Below, piece after piece: positions 1 through 8,391 of a stretch of 64,000 bases of DNA. A program made the position numbers and the translations under genes. Position 1 is the stretch's first letter. Each line of letters starts with the position of its first letter. The stretch comes from Gottfriedia sp049568075 (GTDB lineage Bacteria > Bacillota > Bacilli > Bacillales > Bacillaceae_G): assembly GCA_049568075.1 (NCBI GenBank), contig CP144911.1; one strand, given 5' to 3'. The notes under the pieces were generated by a model. It was not told where the DNA came from, ran no database searches, and saw nothing but the letters and a program-made list of their open reading frames with translations.

Positions 1-79
1 GCCGACATTTGTCGAGGGCAAACAGGTATCGTGCAACAAAAAATTACAAAAACTTGCCTATTTTTTATCTACATAAATA

Positions 80-110
80 AATAACCACCGTAGAATTCCC
101 GGTGGTTATT
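80..110 (-). terminator. Intrinsic terminator of the GGDEF gene
   Basis: An 11-bp inverted repeat (AATAACCACCG / CGGTGGTTATT) is followed on the minus strand by a T-rich stretch. The right arm overlaps the stop codon of the diguanylate cyclase gene. Bases 1-79 beyond it show no gene; they contain only a short CGACA-TT-TGTCG dyad at the very start. Confidence 0.75.
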
Positions 111-1821
111 TGCTATACATTGCCACTTTATTTCTTCCAGCATTTTTTGCTTTTGAATACATAGCTCTGTCTGCACATCGAATTAAGTCTGACGGTTCTG
201 TCGCCACAAATGGTGCAACTGCTGCTCCTATACTTGCTGTTACTGTTAATTTAATCTGCTGATCTTCGTTAGTCATATGATTTGTAATGTAAAATGGAAT
301 AATTTCAAGTGATTTTCTAATTTCTTCTGCTAAATTATATGTTTCTCTTTCATTATGATTTACAAGAAGTACTGAAAATTCCTCTCCACCAAAGCGAGCA
401 ACTAAACCACTTTGCTTCACTACCATTTTAATCCGTCTTGCAACTTCAAATAATACTTCATTACCTGCTTGATGACCATATTCGTCATTCACTCTTTTAA
501 AATAATCTAAATCTATGAGGAGTAATGAAATTGACTTTATCTTGAATGATTTCAACTGTTCAAATTCATCTTTAATTTTAGATTCGAGATATTCAAAATT
601 ATATAAGCCGGTTAAAGAATCAGTTTCACTTCTGATTTTTGTTTGTAAGTAAAACCTTGCATTTTCAACCGCAATTGCGAGATATAATGCAAGTATTTCG
701 ATCAGAACTACTTGGTATTTTTTAAACGCATTTTTTTGTTCTGATGCAATTGTAAGTACACCAACTACTTCTTGATTTTTTATAATTGGGATTGATAATA
801 AACTTTCTGCTTCTGAAAATTTCAAATGATCATTAGTGTACCATTGTGATCGTCTGCTAAAACTATATCTTCTTTTATCAGAAAAAACTTTTTTAGATAT
901 TGAACCTTCAAGCGTATCAAAGTAAGGACAACTAAATATTTTTTCATCACATTTATTTTGAAAATATCTTTTTAATTTAAGCGATTTATCTTCAACTATA
1001 AATAAATTTCCATATGAAACTGGAATTAAAGTAGTAAGTTGTTCAAAAAACTCATCGATTACTTCTTCTTCGTCCATTCTTTGTGACAGTTTTTGACTTA
1101 TTTTCATCGTTTTCTTTAAATATTTGTTCATATTTAAAGCAGAGGATAAAGAGTTTAAAATAATCATTAAAATAATATAGTAAATAGTTATGTAAATTAT
1201 CGTAATATATCCTTTTGTCTCTAACATTAAATAAAGACTTATTCCGATTGGATACATTAATATATAGATAAACAAATCCCACTTAAATTCCCTATTAATC
1301 AATTTCATTTCTCTTTTATATAAGTAAATCGTAATAAAATAAATAACGATTTGATTAATGGAAAAAGATACAAGAGTGTAAATTAGGATTGGAATTAAGC
1401 TGTTCAATATTTCTTTAGTCCCAGTAGGTTCAATCTTTCCCCCAACTAAATAATAAAGTAACGCACTACCAATAGAACATAATGCAAACATTAACGAATT
1501 AAGTGGCATTCGGTAGAGAGTTTTTTTTGTAATACTCAATCTTATATACAAAATCGAATAGGCTAATTGACTTATTAAAAGTTCTGCAACTAAACCATAC
1601 GATAAAAAAACCAAAATTGAGATTCCGAAAATAAAAGAAAATGTAGCATCATTAATTTTAATTGGCATATTTGCTACAATTAGAAATAACGCAATTATAA
1701 TTAAAGAATTTGAACGTTCTATATGTCTAAGAGGGCTAACCATATTAGCATAATAAAATATGATAGGCATTAGAACAATCCATGCGATCCAAATCAACCT
1801 ATTACTATGCTTACTAAGCAA
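106..1821 (-). CDS. Membrane-bound GAF-GGDEF diguanylate cyclase
   Basis: Predicted to make cyclic di-GMP from two GTP at the membrane. The first ~225 residues are a run of hydrophobic helices (roughly eight TM segments), then a GAF-type sensor (~245-395), then a GGDEF domain (~400-571) starting at SETDSLTGLYN. The active-site loop is GGEEF at residues 478-482, a catalytically competent form. The RxxD inhibitory I-site expected five residues upstream reads KQSG, so feedback by c-di-GMP through that site looks absent. Start is TTG at 1821 with an AAAGGAGGG box ten bases upstream. It begins 24 bases after the folC stop, so probably belongs to the folC transcript. In B. subtilis comC follows folC, so this is a different neighbour. 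The ligand of the GAF and membrane parts is unknown. Confidence 0.88.
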   Translation of the reverse strand: MLSKHSNRLIWIAWIVLMPIIFYYANMVSPLRHIERSNSLIIIALFLIVANMPIKINDATFSFIFGISILVFLSYGLVAELLISQLAYSILYIRLSITKKTLYRMPLNSLMFALCSIGSALLYYLVGGKIEPTGTKEILNSLIPILIYTLVSFSINQIVIYFITIYLYKREMKLINREFKWDLFIYILMYPIGISLYLMLETKGYITIIYITIYYIILMIILNSLSSALNMNKYLKKTMKISQKLSQRMDEEEVIDEFFEQLTTLIPVSYGNLFIVEDKSLKLKRYFQNKCDEKIFSCPYFDTLEGSISKKVFSDKRRYSFSRRSQWYTNDHLKFSEAESLLSIPIIKNQEVVGVLTIASEQKNAFKKYQVVLIEILALYLAIAVENARFYLQTKIRSETDSLTGLYNFEYLESKIKDEFEQLKSFKIKSISLLLIDLDYFKRVNDEYGHQAGNEVLFEVARRIKMVVKQSGLVARFGGEEFSVLLVNHNERETYNLAEEIRKSLEIIPFYITNHMTNEDQQIKLTVTASIGAAVAPFVATEPSDLIRCADRAMYSKAKNAGRNKVAMYSK

Positions 1822-1845
1822 GATTATGGGCCCTCCTTTACAATT

Positions 1846-3147
1846 CTAAGCGAATTTTTTTAGCAAATATCTTCTTACTACCGAGATAAAATATAATGAA
1901 CCGGTTATTAATAATATCTCGTCTTCCTGTATATCCTTTATATTCTTATCGATTGCAATAGATAAATCACTTTCATATTTTATATTAAGTGTATTAGCAT
2001 TCGAAATTAATTCGTCGTTATTCATCGCTCTAGGAAAATCAAAAGTTGTCATTACAATATTATTTGTTATACCTCGTAATTCTTTTAACATCTCTTCAAC
2101 ATTTTTATCTTTCAAAGCAGAGAATAGAATCTTTATTTCCTTATCAAGAAAATGGTTATTCATCGTCTCCACTAAACTTTTAATTCCTTCAACATTATGT
2201 GCTCCATCAATATAAATGACAGGATTAGAAGCTATTTGTTCTAATCTACCTGCTTTTTGAGCTATTTTTAATCCTCTTTTGATATGATCTTCACTAAACT
2301 TCATTCCATATTTATTTTGTAATAATTGAACAACACAGATTGCGCATGAAGCATTCCTAATTTGATGGTGCCCAAGCATCGATAGCTCAATATTTTCAAT
2401 TAACATTTCATTGCCTTTGTAATTAAACTTTTCATAAAGTGAATCTTTCAAAGGAGAAGCAAAAAAATGCTTACCATATTCAAAATAATCAGCCTCATTT
2501 TTAATTGCGGCATTTTGAATAATCGTTAAAGCTTTTTCTTTCAATTCTGCTGTAACAATTGGAATTCCCTTTTTAATAATTCCTGCCTTATGCTTAGTGA
2601 TTTCGTCTATTGTTTCACCAAGAATTTGTTGATGATCATGGCCAATACTCGTAATAATACTAATTAAAGGTGTCATTACATTTGTGCAATCCTCTAACCC
2701 ACCTAAACCAGCTTCTACTAAAAATATGTCATGTTCTTTTATTTTACCGAAAAAGTAAAAAGCCATTGTTGTAATGATTTCAAATTCAGTTGGAGCACCA
2801 CAAGGCAACTGTTCAACTTCTTCAACAACTGGCATCATACAGTTTACTAGTTGAATAAATTCTTGTTCACTAATCATTTCACCGCAGAACATGATTTGTT
2901 CACGATAATCTAATATATATGGTGATGTAAAAGTTCCTACAGTATACCCTGCTTCTAATAAAATACTTTGAAGGAAAGTAATTGTAGAGCCTTTTCCGTT
3001 CGTTCCTGCGACATGAATTGCTTTGACACTAAGCTGAGGATTTCCTAATCTAACTAGCATTTCTTCCATTCTTTGTAGTCCAGGTACAATGCCAAATTTT
3101 GTTCTGTTATACATCCATTTCAGTGCTTCCTCATATGTATTAACCAT
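1846..3147 (-). CDS. folC: Bifunctional folylpolyglutamate synthase / dihydrofolate synthase
   Basis: Mur-ligase family enzyme that adds glutamate to dihydropteroate and then to folates, in the cytoplasm. The ATP-binding P-loop GTNGKGST lies at residues 48-55. The Mur-type central domain follows (LVEAGLGGLEDCTNV, with the conserved Glu-Ala-Gly-Leu-Gly-Gly), then a C-terminal domain with YIDGAHN near residue 314 and LFSALKDKN. At 433 residues it has normal family length. It follows valS as in B. subtilis, but a strong terminator separates the two, so it needs read-through or its own promoter. Start is ATG with a GGGGTAAG-type box a few bases upstream. Confidence 0.95.
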   Translation of the reverse strand: MVNTYEEALKWMYNRTKFGIVPGLQRMEEMLVRLGNPQLSVKAIHVAGTNGKGSTITFLQSILLEAGYTVGTFTSPYILDYREQIMFCGEMISEQEFIQLVNCMMPVVEEVEQLPCGAPTEFEIITTMAFYFFGKIKEHDIFLVEAGLGGLEDCTNVMTPLISIITSIGHDHQQILGETIDEITKHKAGIIKKGIPIVTAELKEKALTIIQNAAIKNEADYFEYGKHFFASPLKDSLYEKFNYKGNEMLIENIELSMLGHHQIRNASCAICVVQLLQNKYGMKFSEDHIKRGLKIAQKAGRLEQIASNPVIYIDGAHNVEGIKSLVETMNNHFLDKEIKILFSALKDKNVEEMLKELRGITNNIVMTTFDFPRAMNNDELISNANTLNIKYESDLSIAIDKNIKDIQEDEILLITGSLYFISVVRRYLLKKFA

Positions 3148-3167
3148 CTTACCCCTACCTTTATAGT

Positions 3168-3206
3168 AAAAAACGACGAATTCTTAACTCAATTCGTCGT
3201 TTTTAT
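3168..3206 (-). terminator. Terminator between valS and folC
   Basis: Long perfect stem AAAAACGACGAATT / AATTCGTCGTTTTT with an 8-base loop. It ends in a T-run on both strands but serves valS on the minus strand. Confidence 0.85.
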
Positions 3207-3252
3207 TTTACTAACTTTTATTACAGTCGATTAGCTCGCCTGCTTAAACTAC

Positions 3253-5895
3253 TTATTTACTTAGTTCTGCAATTCGAGCTCTTACAGATTCTTGTTTTTC
3301 AAGATAATCTTTTTCTTTACGACGCTCTTCTTCAATAACTGCTGCAGGAGCTTTCGCTACAAATCCTTGGTTACTTAATTTCTTTTGAACTCGTTCAACT
3401 TCACTAGTCCATTTTTCTAATTCTTTCTCTAAACGTTTTTTCTCTTCTTCAAGATTAATTAAACCTTCTAGAGGAAGATAAAGCTCAGCTCCACTAATTA
3501 CTGCAGACATCGATTTTTCTGGTGCAGTTAAGTTAGTAGAAATTGTTAATTCTTCTGGATTACAGAAGCGCTCGATATATGAACGATTTTCTTCTAATGC
3601 AGCTGCAATCGTTTCATCCTTTGCAGAGATCATTAGTTGAACTTTTTTGCTCATTGGCGTGTTTACTTCTGCACGAATATTACGAACTGAACGAATTAAC
3701 TCAACTAATATTTTCATCGTTTCAGAAGCTTCTTTATTTGTTAATTCCTCTCTAACTGTCGGCCAAGCAGAAACTGTAATAGACTCCCCTTGGTGTGGTA
3801 GAGATTGCCAAATTTCTTCAGTTACGAAAGGCATAAATGGATGTAAAAGCTTCATTGTACTTTCTAATACGTAAGCAAGAACTGAACGAGTCATATTTTT
3901 TGCATCTTCATTTTCACCGTATAAAGGAATCTTTGCCATTTCAATATACCAGTCACAAACATCGTCCCATATGAAGTTATAAAGTACACGGCCAACTTCA
4001 CCAAATTCATAACGATCGATTAAAGCTGTTACACTTTCAATTGTTTCATTTAAACGAGTTAAAATCCATTCATCAGCAACAGATTTTTCTTTCGTTAAAT
4101 CGATATTTTCATATGTGAAACCTTCCATATTCATTAAAGCAAAACGAGAAGCATTCCAAATTTTGTTTACAAAGTTCCAAGTAGCTTCAACTTTTTCAAT
4201 ACTGAAACGTAAATCTTGGCCCGGTGAACTTCCTGTTGTTAAGAAGTAACGTAATGAATCTGCTCCATATTTCTCAATAACATCCATTGGGTCAACACCA
4301 TTACCAAGTGATTTACTCATTTTACGTCCTTGCTCATCACGTACTAAGCCATGAATTAAAACATCGTTAAATGGACGTTTACCAGTAAATTCAATTCCTT
4401 GGAAAATCATTCGTGATACCCAGAAGAAAATAATATCATAACCAGTTACTAATACATTTGTTGGGAAGTAAGCTTGGAAATCCTTACTTTCTTCATTTGG
4501 CCAACCTAAAGTTGAGAATGGCCATAATGCAGAACTGAACCAAGTATCTAAAACGTCGTTATCTTGATTCCAATTTTCAATATCAGCTGGTGGCTCTTGA
4601 TTTACATAAATCTCACCAGTTTCTTTATGGTACCAAGCCGGAATACGGTGTCCCCACCATAATTGACGTGAAATACACCAGTCACGGATATTTTCCATCC
4701 AACGTAGATACGTTTTTTCAAAACGATCCGGTACAAATTTTACGCTATCATCAGAATTTTGTAATGCTACTGCAGCATCCGCTAGTGGTTGCATTTTAAC
4801 AAACCATTGTGTTGATAAATATGGCTCAACAACCGCTCCGCTACGTTCACTATGACCTACAGAATGCATATGTTCTTCGATTTCAACAAGAACACCCATC
4901 TCTTGTAAATCTTTAACAATTTGTTTACGGCATTCAAAGCGATCCATACCATTATATTTTCCTGCTTTTTCATTCATTGTACCATCTTCATTCATTACAA
5001 GAATGCGAGGTAAGTCATGACGGTTTCCAACTTCAAAATCATTCGGGTCATGGGCAGGAGTAATTTTTACAACTCCAGTACCAAATTCCATATCAACATA
5101 ATCGTCAGCAATGATTGGAATTTCACGATTTACGATAGGAAGTGTAACAGTTTTACCAACCATTGATTTATATCTTTCGTCTTCTGGGTGAACCGCAATT
5201 GCAGTATCCCCAAGCATTGTTTCAGGACGAGTAGTTGCAATTTGAATTTTTCCAGTTCCGTCTGTTAATGGATATTGCATATGGTAGAATGCACCTTGAA
5301 CATCCTTATAAATAACTTCGATATCTGATAAAGCTGTTTTTGTTGCTGGATCCCAGTTGATGATATATTCACCACGATAGATTAATCCTTTGTTGTATAG
5401 CTTAACGAATACTTCTTTTACTGCATCAGATAAACCCTCATCTAATGTGAATCTTTCACGAGAGTAATCTAGACCCAATCCAATTTTTTCCCATTGAGAA
5501 CGAATATGAGAAGCATATTCTTCTTTCCACTCCCAAGCTTTTTCTAGGAATTTTTCACGTCCTAAATCATATCTTGATAAGCCTTCTTCTCGTAATTTCG
5601 CCTCTACTTTTGCTTGTGTAGCAATACCAGCATGGTCCATACCAGGTAAATAAAGTACGTCATAACCTTGCATTCGTTTAGTACGAGTTAAGATATCTTG
5701 TAATGTTGTATCCCAAGCATGACCTAAGTGTAATTTTCCAGTTACGTTTGGTGGAGGAATTACGATTGTATATTTCTGCTTTTCTGATTCCACTTGTGCT
5801 TCAAAGAATTTCCCATCTAACCAAAATTGGTAACGATCTTTTTCAACTAAATTCGGATCATATTTTGTTGGTAATGATTTTTTTGTTGTTTCCAT
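3253..5895 (-). CDS. valS: Valyl-tRNA synthetase
   Basis: Class I synthetase charging tRNA-Val in the cytoplasm. The ATP-binding HIGH motif is HLGH at residues 56-59 (after PPPNVTGKL) and the second signature is GRKMSKSLGNG in the C-terminal half of the catalytic core. The CP1 editing domain lies between (TTRPETMLGDTAIAVHP). An anticodon-binding helical bundle follows, and a C-terminal coiled coil (LINLEEEKKRLEKELEKW) binds the tRNA. At 880 residues it is the usual length for Bacillus ValS. Expression is controlled by the T-box leader immediately upstream. The start ATG has AGAGGAGATG a few bases before it. Confidence 0.97.
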   Translation of the reverse strand: METTKKSLPTKYDPNLVEKDRYQFWLDGKFFEAQVESEKQKYTIVIPPPNVTGKLHLGHAWDTTLQDILTRTKRMQGYDVLYLPGMDHAGIATQAKVEAKLREEGLSRYDLGREKFLEKAWEWKEEYASHIRSQWEKIGLGLDYSRERFTLDEGLSDAVKEVFVKLYNKGLIYRGEYIINWDPATKTALSDIEVIYKDVQGAFYHMQYPLTDGTGKIQIATTRPETMLGDTAIAVHPEDERYKSMVGKTVTLPIVNREIPIIADDYVDMEFGTGVVKITPAHDPNDFEVGNRHDLPRILVMNEDGTMNEKAGKYNGMDRFECRKQIVKDLQEMGVLVEIEEHMHSVGHSERSGAVVEPYLSTQWFVKMQPLADAAVALQNSDDSVKFVPDRFEKTYLRWMENIRDWCISRQLWWGHRIPAWYHKETGEIYVNQEPPADIENWNQDNDVLDTWFSSALWPFSTLGWPNEESKDFQAYFPTNVLVTGYDIIFFWVSRMIFQGIEFTGKRPFNDVLIHGLVRDEQGRKMSKSLGNGVDPMDVIEKYGADSLRYFLTTGSSPGQDLRFSIEKVEATWNFVNKIWNASRFALMNMEGFTYENIDLTKEKSVADEWILTRLNETIESVTALIDRYEFGEVGRVLYNFIWDDVCDWYIEMAKIPLYGENEDAKNMTRSVLAYVLESTMKLLHPFMPFVTEEIWQSLPHQGESITVSAWPTVREELTNKEASETMKILVELIRSVRNIRAEVNTPMSKKVQLMISAKDETIAAALEENRSYIERFCNPEELTISTNLTAPEKSMSAVISGAELYLPLEGLINLEEEKKRLEKELEKWTSEVERVQKKLSNQGFVAKAPAAVIEEERRKEKDYLEKQESVRARIAELSK

Positions 5896-5929
5896 TCGGA
5901 TTCATCTCCTCTAATATTTATTGAAAAAT

Positions 5930-6197
5930 AAAAAAACTCCACTCATCCTTGAAAAGGACGAATGGAGTTGAATTCGCGGTACCACCTTTTTTTGTCAGAA
6001 AAAACTTGTGTTTAACTGACACACTTAAAAAAGATAACGGATCATCCGGTAACTTCTAATCACAAAAAGCTTTCGAAGTCACTGCTCAAGGGCGACATTC
6101 CAACTCTATTTTCTAGAAACCTCCCACCAAATGGTTTCCTCTCTGAAGAACTAGTTCGTTGTACTCTTCCCTATCATTGCATTTCATTATGAATATA
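5930..6197 (-). promoter_or_regulatory. T-box leader (tRNA-Val sensing) of valS
   Basis: The leader holds the T-box sequence GGTGGTACCGCG (5974-5986), pairing with the free acceptor end of uncharged tRNA. It is followed by a terminator hairpin (ACTCCATTCGTCC / GGATGAGTGGAGT, 5935-5969) and a T-run. In stem I the specifier region reads GAAT-GTC-GCCC, in the same context as other Bacillus T-boxes. The specifier codon is therefore GUC (valine) at 6094-6096. This agrees with the downstream gene. Confidence 0.92.
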
Positions 6198-6203
6198 TGT
6201 AAT

Positions 6204-6233
6204 AGTCTACAAAATTTACTTAAGCTTAGTCAA
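6204..6233 (-). promoter_or_regulatory. Candidate sigma-A promoter of the valS leader
   Basis: TTGACT (6228-6233), 18-base spacer, TAGACT (6204-6209), placed just before the T-box leader. Confidence 0.6.
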
Positions 6234-6413
6234 CATTATTTCTAATTTCTTTCTAGATTATTCAATATGTGTCAATATCGTACCACATTTTTTAATACAT
6301 AAAAAAAATACGACAAATAATTGTAATGATTATTTAACATTCTGGTATACTAGTACTTATTTAATTATGCGATAATTATATAGTATGTAGATATAATTTT
6401 TAGGGGGATATTC

Positions 6414-7178
6414 ATGGGGTTATTTAAAAATACATTAGCTCGTGTTCTCGGAATCGGTGGAACGAGAATCGATACAAAGCTTGAAAAAACAGAATATCAA
6501 GCTGGTGAACGAGTAAAAGGTGAATTATATATAAAAGGTGGTCGAGTTAAACAAGAACTAGATTCCGTCTTTTTACATGTAATGACTGAATATCAAGTTG
6601 AATCAAATGATAAGATTATTAATAAGAATGGTACTTTACAAAAATTTATCGTATCAGTTGATCGTATAATAAATGCAAATGAAGAAGTTGTTATTCCTTT
6701 CTTTTTCACCTTATCTGAAAATACACCAGTATCACTTCACAAATCCCATATTTGGATTAAAACTCATTTAGAAATAGAAAAAGCTGTTGACCAATATGAT
6801 GCTGATGGCGTTCAAGTAGTGCCTTCAGTCGGCTTAAAAACGGTAATCCAGGCACTTCAAGAAGAAGGATTTGTATTAAGAGATAGTGAAAACAAAAAGA
6901 AATATGGGAAAATTATTCAAGAATTTGAATTTTACCCAATGAATGGCGAATTCCGTGGAAAATTAGAAGAGGTTGAAGTTAACTATTTAAGCTTTGACAA
7001 AACAGTCGACTTAATCCTACAACTTAATCAAAATCAAAAAGAAACAACTAGTAAATTTTCTAAATTATTTGGCTCTGATGAAAATAATGTTCGAATTTCT
7101 TTTTCAAAGGATCATATTACGGACAAGGATTTTGTACGTAAAAGTGTAGTAAATGCAATTAAACGTCATGTAAAATAA
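6414..7178 (+). CDS. spo0M: Sporulation-control protein Spo0M
   Basis: 254-residue arrestin-fold protein of the Spo0M family (B. subtilis homologue 258 residues), which modulates entry into sporulation; its molecular activity is not settled. The N-terminus MGLFKNTLARVLGIGG followed by TKLEKTEYQAGERVKGELYI is typical, and the rest is beta-rich (HKSHIWIKTHLEIEKAVD). The C-terminus is basic. Start ATG follows TTTTTAGGGGG with a six-base spacing. It stands alone on the plus strand between the valS leader and ysxE and ends at a bidirectional terminator. No clean sigma-H promoter was recognised in the ~200-base upstream gap. Confidence 0.88.
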   Translation: MGLFKNTLARVLGIGGTRIDTKLEKTEYQAGERVKGELYIKGGRVKQELDSVFLHVMTEYQVESNDKIINKNGTLQKFIVSVDRIINANEEVVIPFFFTLSENTPVSLHKSHIWIKTHLEIEKAVDQYDADGVQVVPSVGLKTVIQALQEEGFVLRDSENKKKYGKIIQEFEFYPMNGEFRGKLEEVEVNYLSFDKTVDLILQLNQNQKETTSKFSKLFGSDENNVRISFSKDHITDKDFVRKSVVNAIKRHVK

Positions 7179-7185
7179 TAAACAT

Positions 7186-7246
7186 AAAAAACATCTATCC
7201 ATGTTACTAACATTTAGTGATACATTTTTTGGATAGATGTTTTTAT
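7186..7246. terminator. Bidirectional terminator between spo0M and ysxE
   Basis: Stem AAAAACATCTATCCA / TGGATAGATGTTTTT with A-run before and T-run after, so it can stop transcription of both convergent genes. A smaller dyad (TGTTACTAACA-like) lies in the loop. Confidence 0.8.
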
Positions 7247-7273
7247 TTTCTCTCTTACTAATGCAAATTGAAC

Positions 7274-8305
7274 TCATAAACCATCTATAGATTTCTCTGC
7301 TTCAATATCCTCTTGTATTTTTGAGACAAAATATTCAATATTAATCATATGCCAATAAGCATTTAATAAATCTCTTACATTGTCTTTTTCATTATTAACC
7401 CCGGATCGCTTTAAATAGTTAGAAATTTTGGAAGAAAACTGAGTTGGATATGCCATATAACTTAAAAATAACATTCTTTCCTCTTCTCTTAATGAAAAAT
7501 TCTTTTCATACATTTTAAGCCAATTATTACGATCAGATTGCTGAATAGGATAAGTTTTAAAAGAATTCTTATAATAGTTCGTTAAATCTTGAATTGGTGT
7601 AGTTTCTTGTGCATTTTCTAGATTGATAAAGACACCTTCACCTCTTTTATTTACAAGAAAGTGAGAAATAGATAAATTCCCATGGTTCATGACAACTCTA
7701 GTATTTTCAGTTTCCTTCATTTTTTTAAACCATTCATCTAACTGTCCCTTAGCAAATTGATGTGCACTTAATATTTTATGAAAATACGTACAATAGCTTA
7801 GTTCATAAGGTGACATATACCAATTACCTTCTGCAGCCTCAATGAAATTTTCCAATACATCTTTATCTTTACTCCACCTTTTAGTTAACGTATCATAATG
7901 GATTTGTAATTGATCTTTATCTACCTTTTTCTCTTTCTGTGTACTGTTGTGCATCTTACCTAGTGAAGTAAACATTCGTTGAAAATGTAAATTCTCATCT
8001 GACTTTTCATCAACACTTTCAATCCATGGCATTAAATAGTAATGCTTCGTATTAAATTCAACAATATAATCTCCACTCTGGGTATGATATATTGGTACAA
8101 CATTTCGAAAGCCTTTATCTTGTAAAGAACGAACATTTTCAATCAAATTATTTCGATAAACTCGATTCACATTTGCTTCTTTTAGTGCGAATACACCTTG
8201 ATTCGTATAAATCTTAACGACCTTACCAACAGTTTCAAAATAATTTGGTACAATGTGATACTGCGCTAAAATGACGCTTATTTCATCTTTAGGTTTTCTA
8301 TACAA
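7274..8305 (-). CDS. ysxE: Spore coat protein YsxE, CotS-family kinase-like
   Basis: 343 residues with the aminoglycoside-phosphotransferase/CotS-like fold. There is a FALKEANV stretch corresponding to the nucleotide-site lysine region, HYYLMPWIES as hinge, and VMNHGNLSISHFLVN where active kinases carry an HGD-type catalytic loop. Here the aspartate is replaced by asparagine (HGN), so catalysis is doubtful. It lies directly downstream of spoVID as in B. subtilis, where YsxE is a coat-associated protein. Start is TTG at 8305 with only a weak GTGAG box. A hairpin separates it from spoVID. Confidence 0.85.
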   Translation of the reverse strand: MYRKPKDEISVILAQYHIVPNYFETVGKVVKIYTNQGVFALKEANVNRVYRNNLIENVRSLQDKGFRNVVPIYHTQSGDYIVEFNTKHYYLMPWIESVDEKSDENLHFQRMFTSLGKMHNSTQKEKKVDKDQLQIHYDTLTKRWSKDKDVLENFIEAAEGNWYMSPYELSYCTYFHKILSAHQFAKGQLDEWFKKMKETENTRVVMNHGNLSISHFLVNKRGEGVFINLENAQETTPIQDLTNYYKNSFKTYPIQQSDRNNWLKMYEKNFSLREEERMLFLSYMAYPTQFSSKISNYLKRSGVNNEKDNVRDLLNAYWHMINIEYFVSKIQEDIEAEKSIDGL

Positions 8306-8334
8306 GATGCGTCACTCTCACTTTCTAAATGCGT

Positions 8335-8380
8335 AAAAGCCTTGTATTAGTAGACAAGTGTCTTAACTAATACAAAGCTC
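8335..8380 (-). terminator. Hairpin between spoVID and ysxE
   Basis: Arms AGCTTTGTATTAGT / ACTAATACAAGGCT separated by 13 bases and followed by TTTT on the minus strand. It may be a partial terminator or attenuator within the coat-gene operon. Confidence 0.55.
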
Positions 8381-8391
8381 TCACCATATGG

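Noticed and set aside
5..20. CGACATTTGTCG considered as a Spo0A box or operator
   Set aside because: Only a 5-bp dyad at the window edge with an imperfect TGTCGAA match; no gene context.
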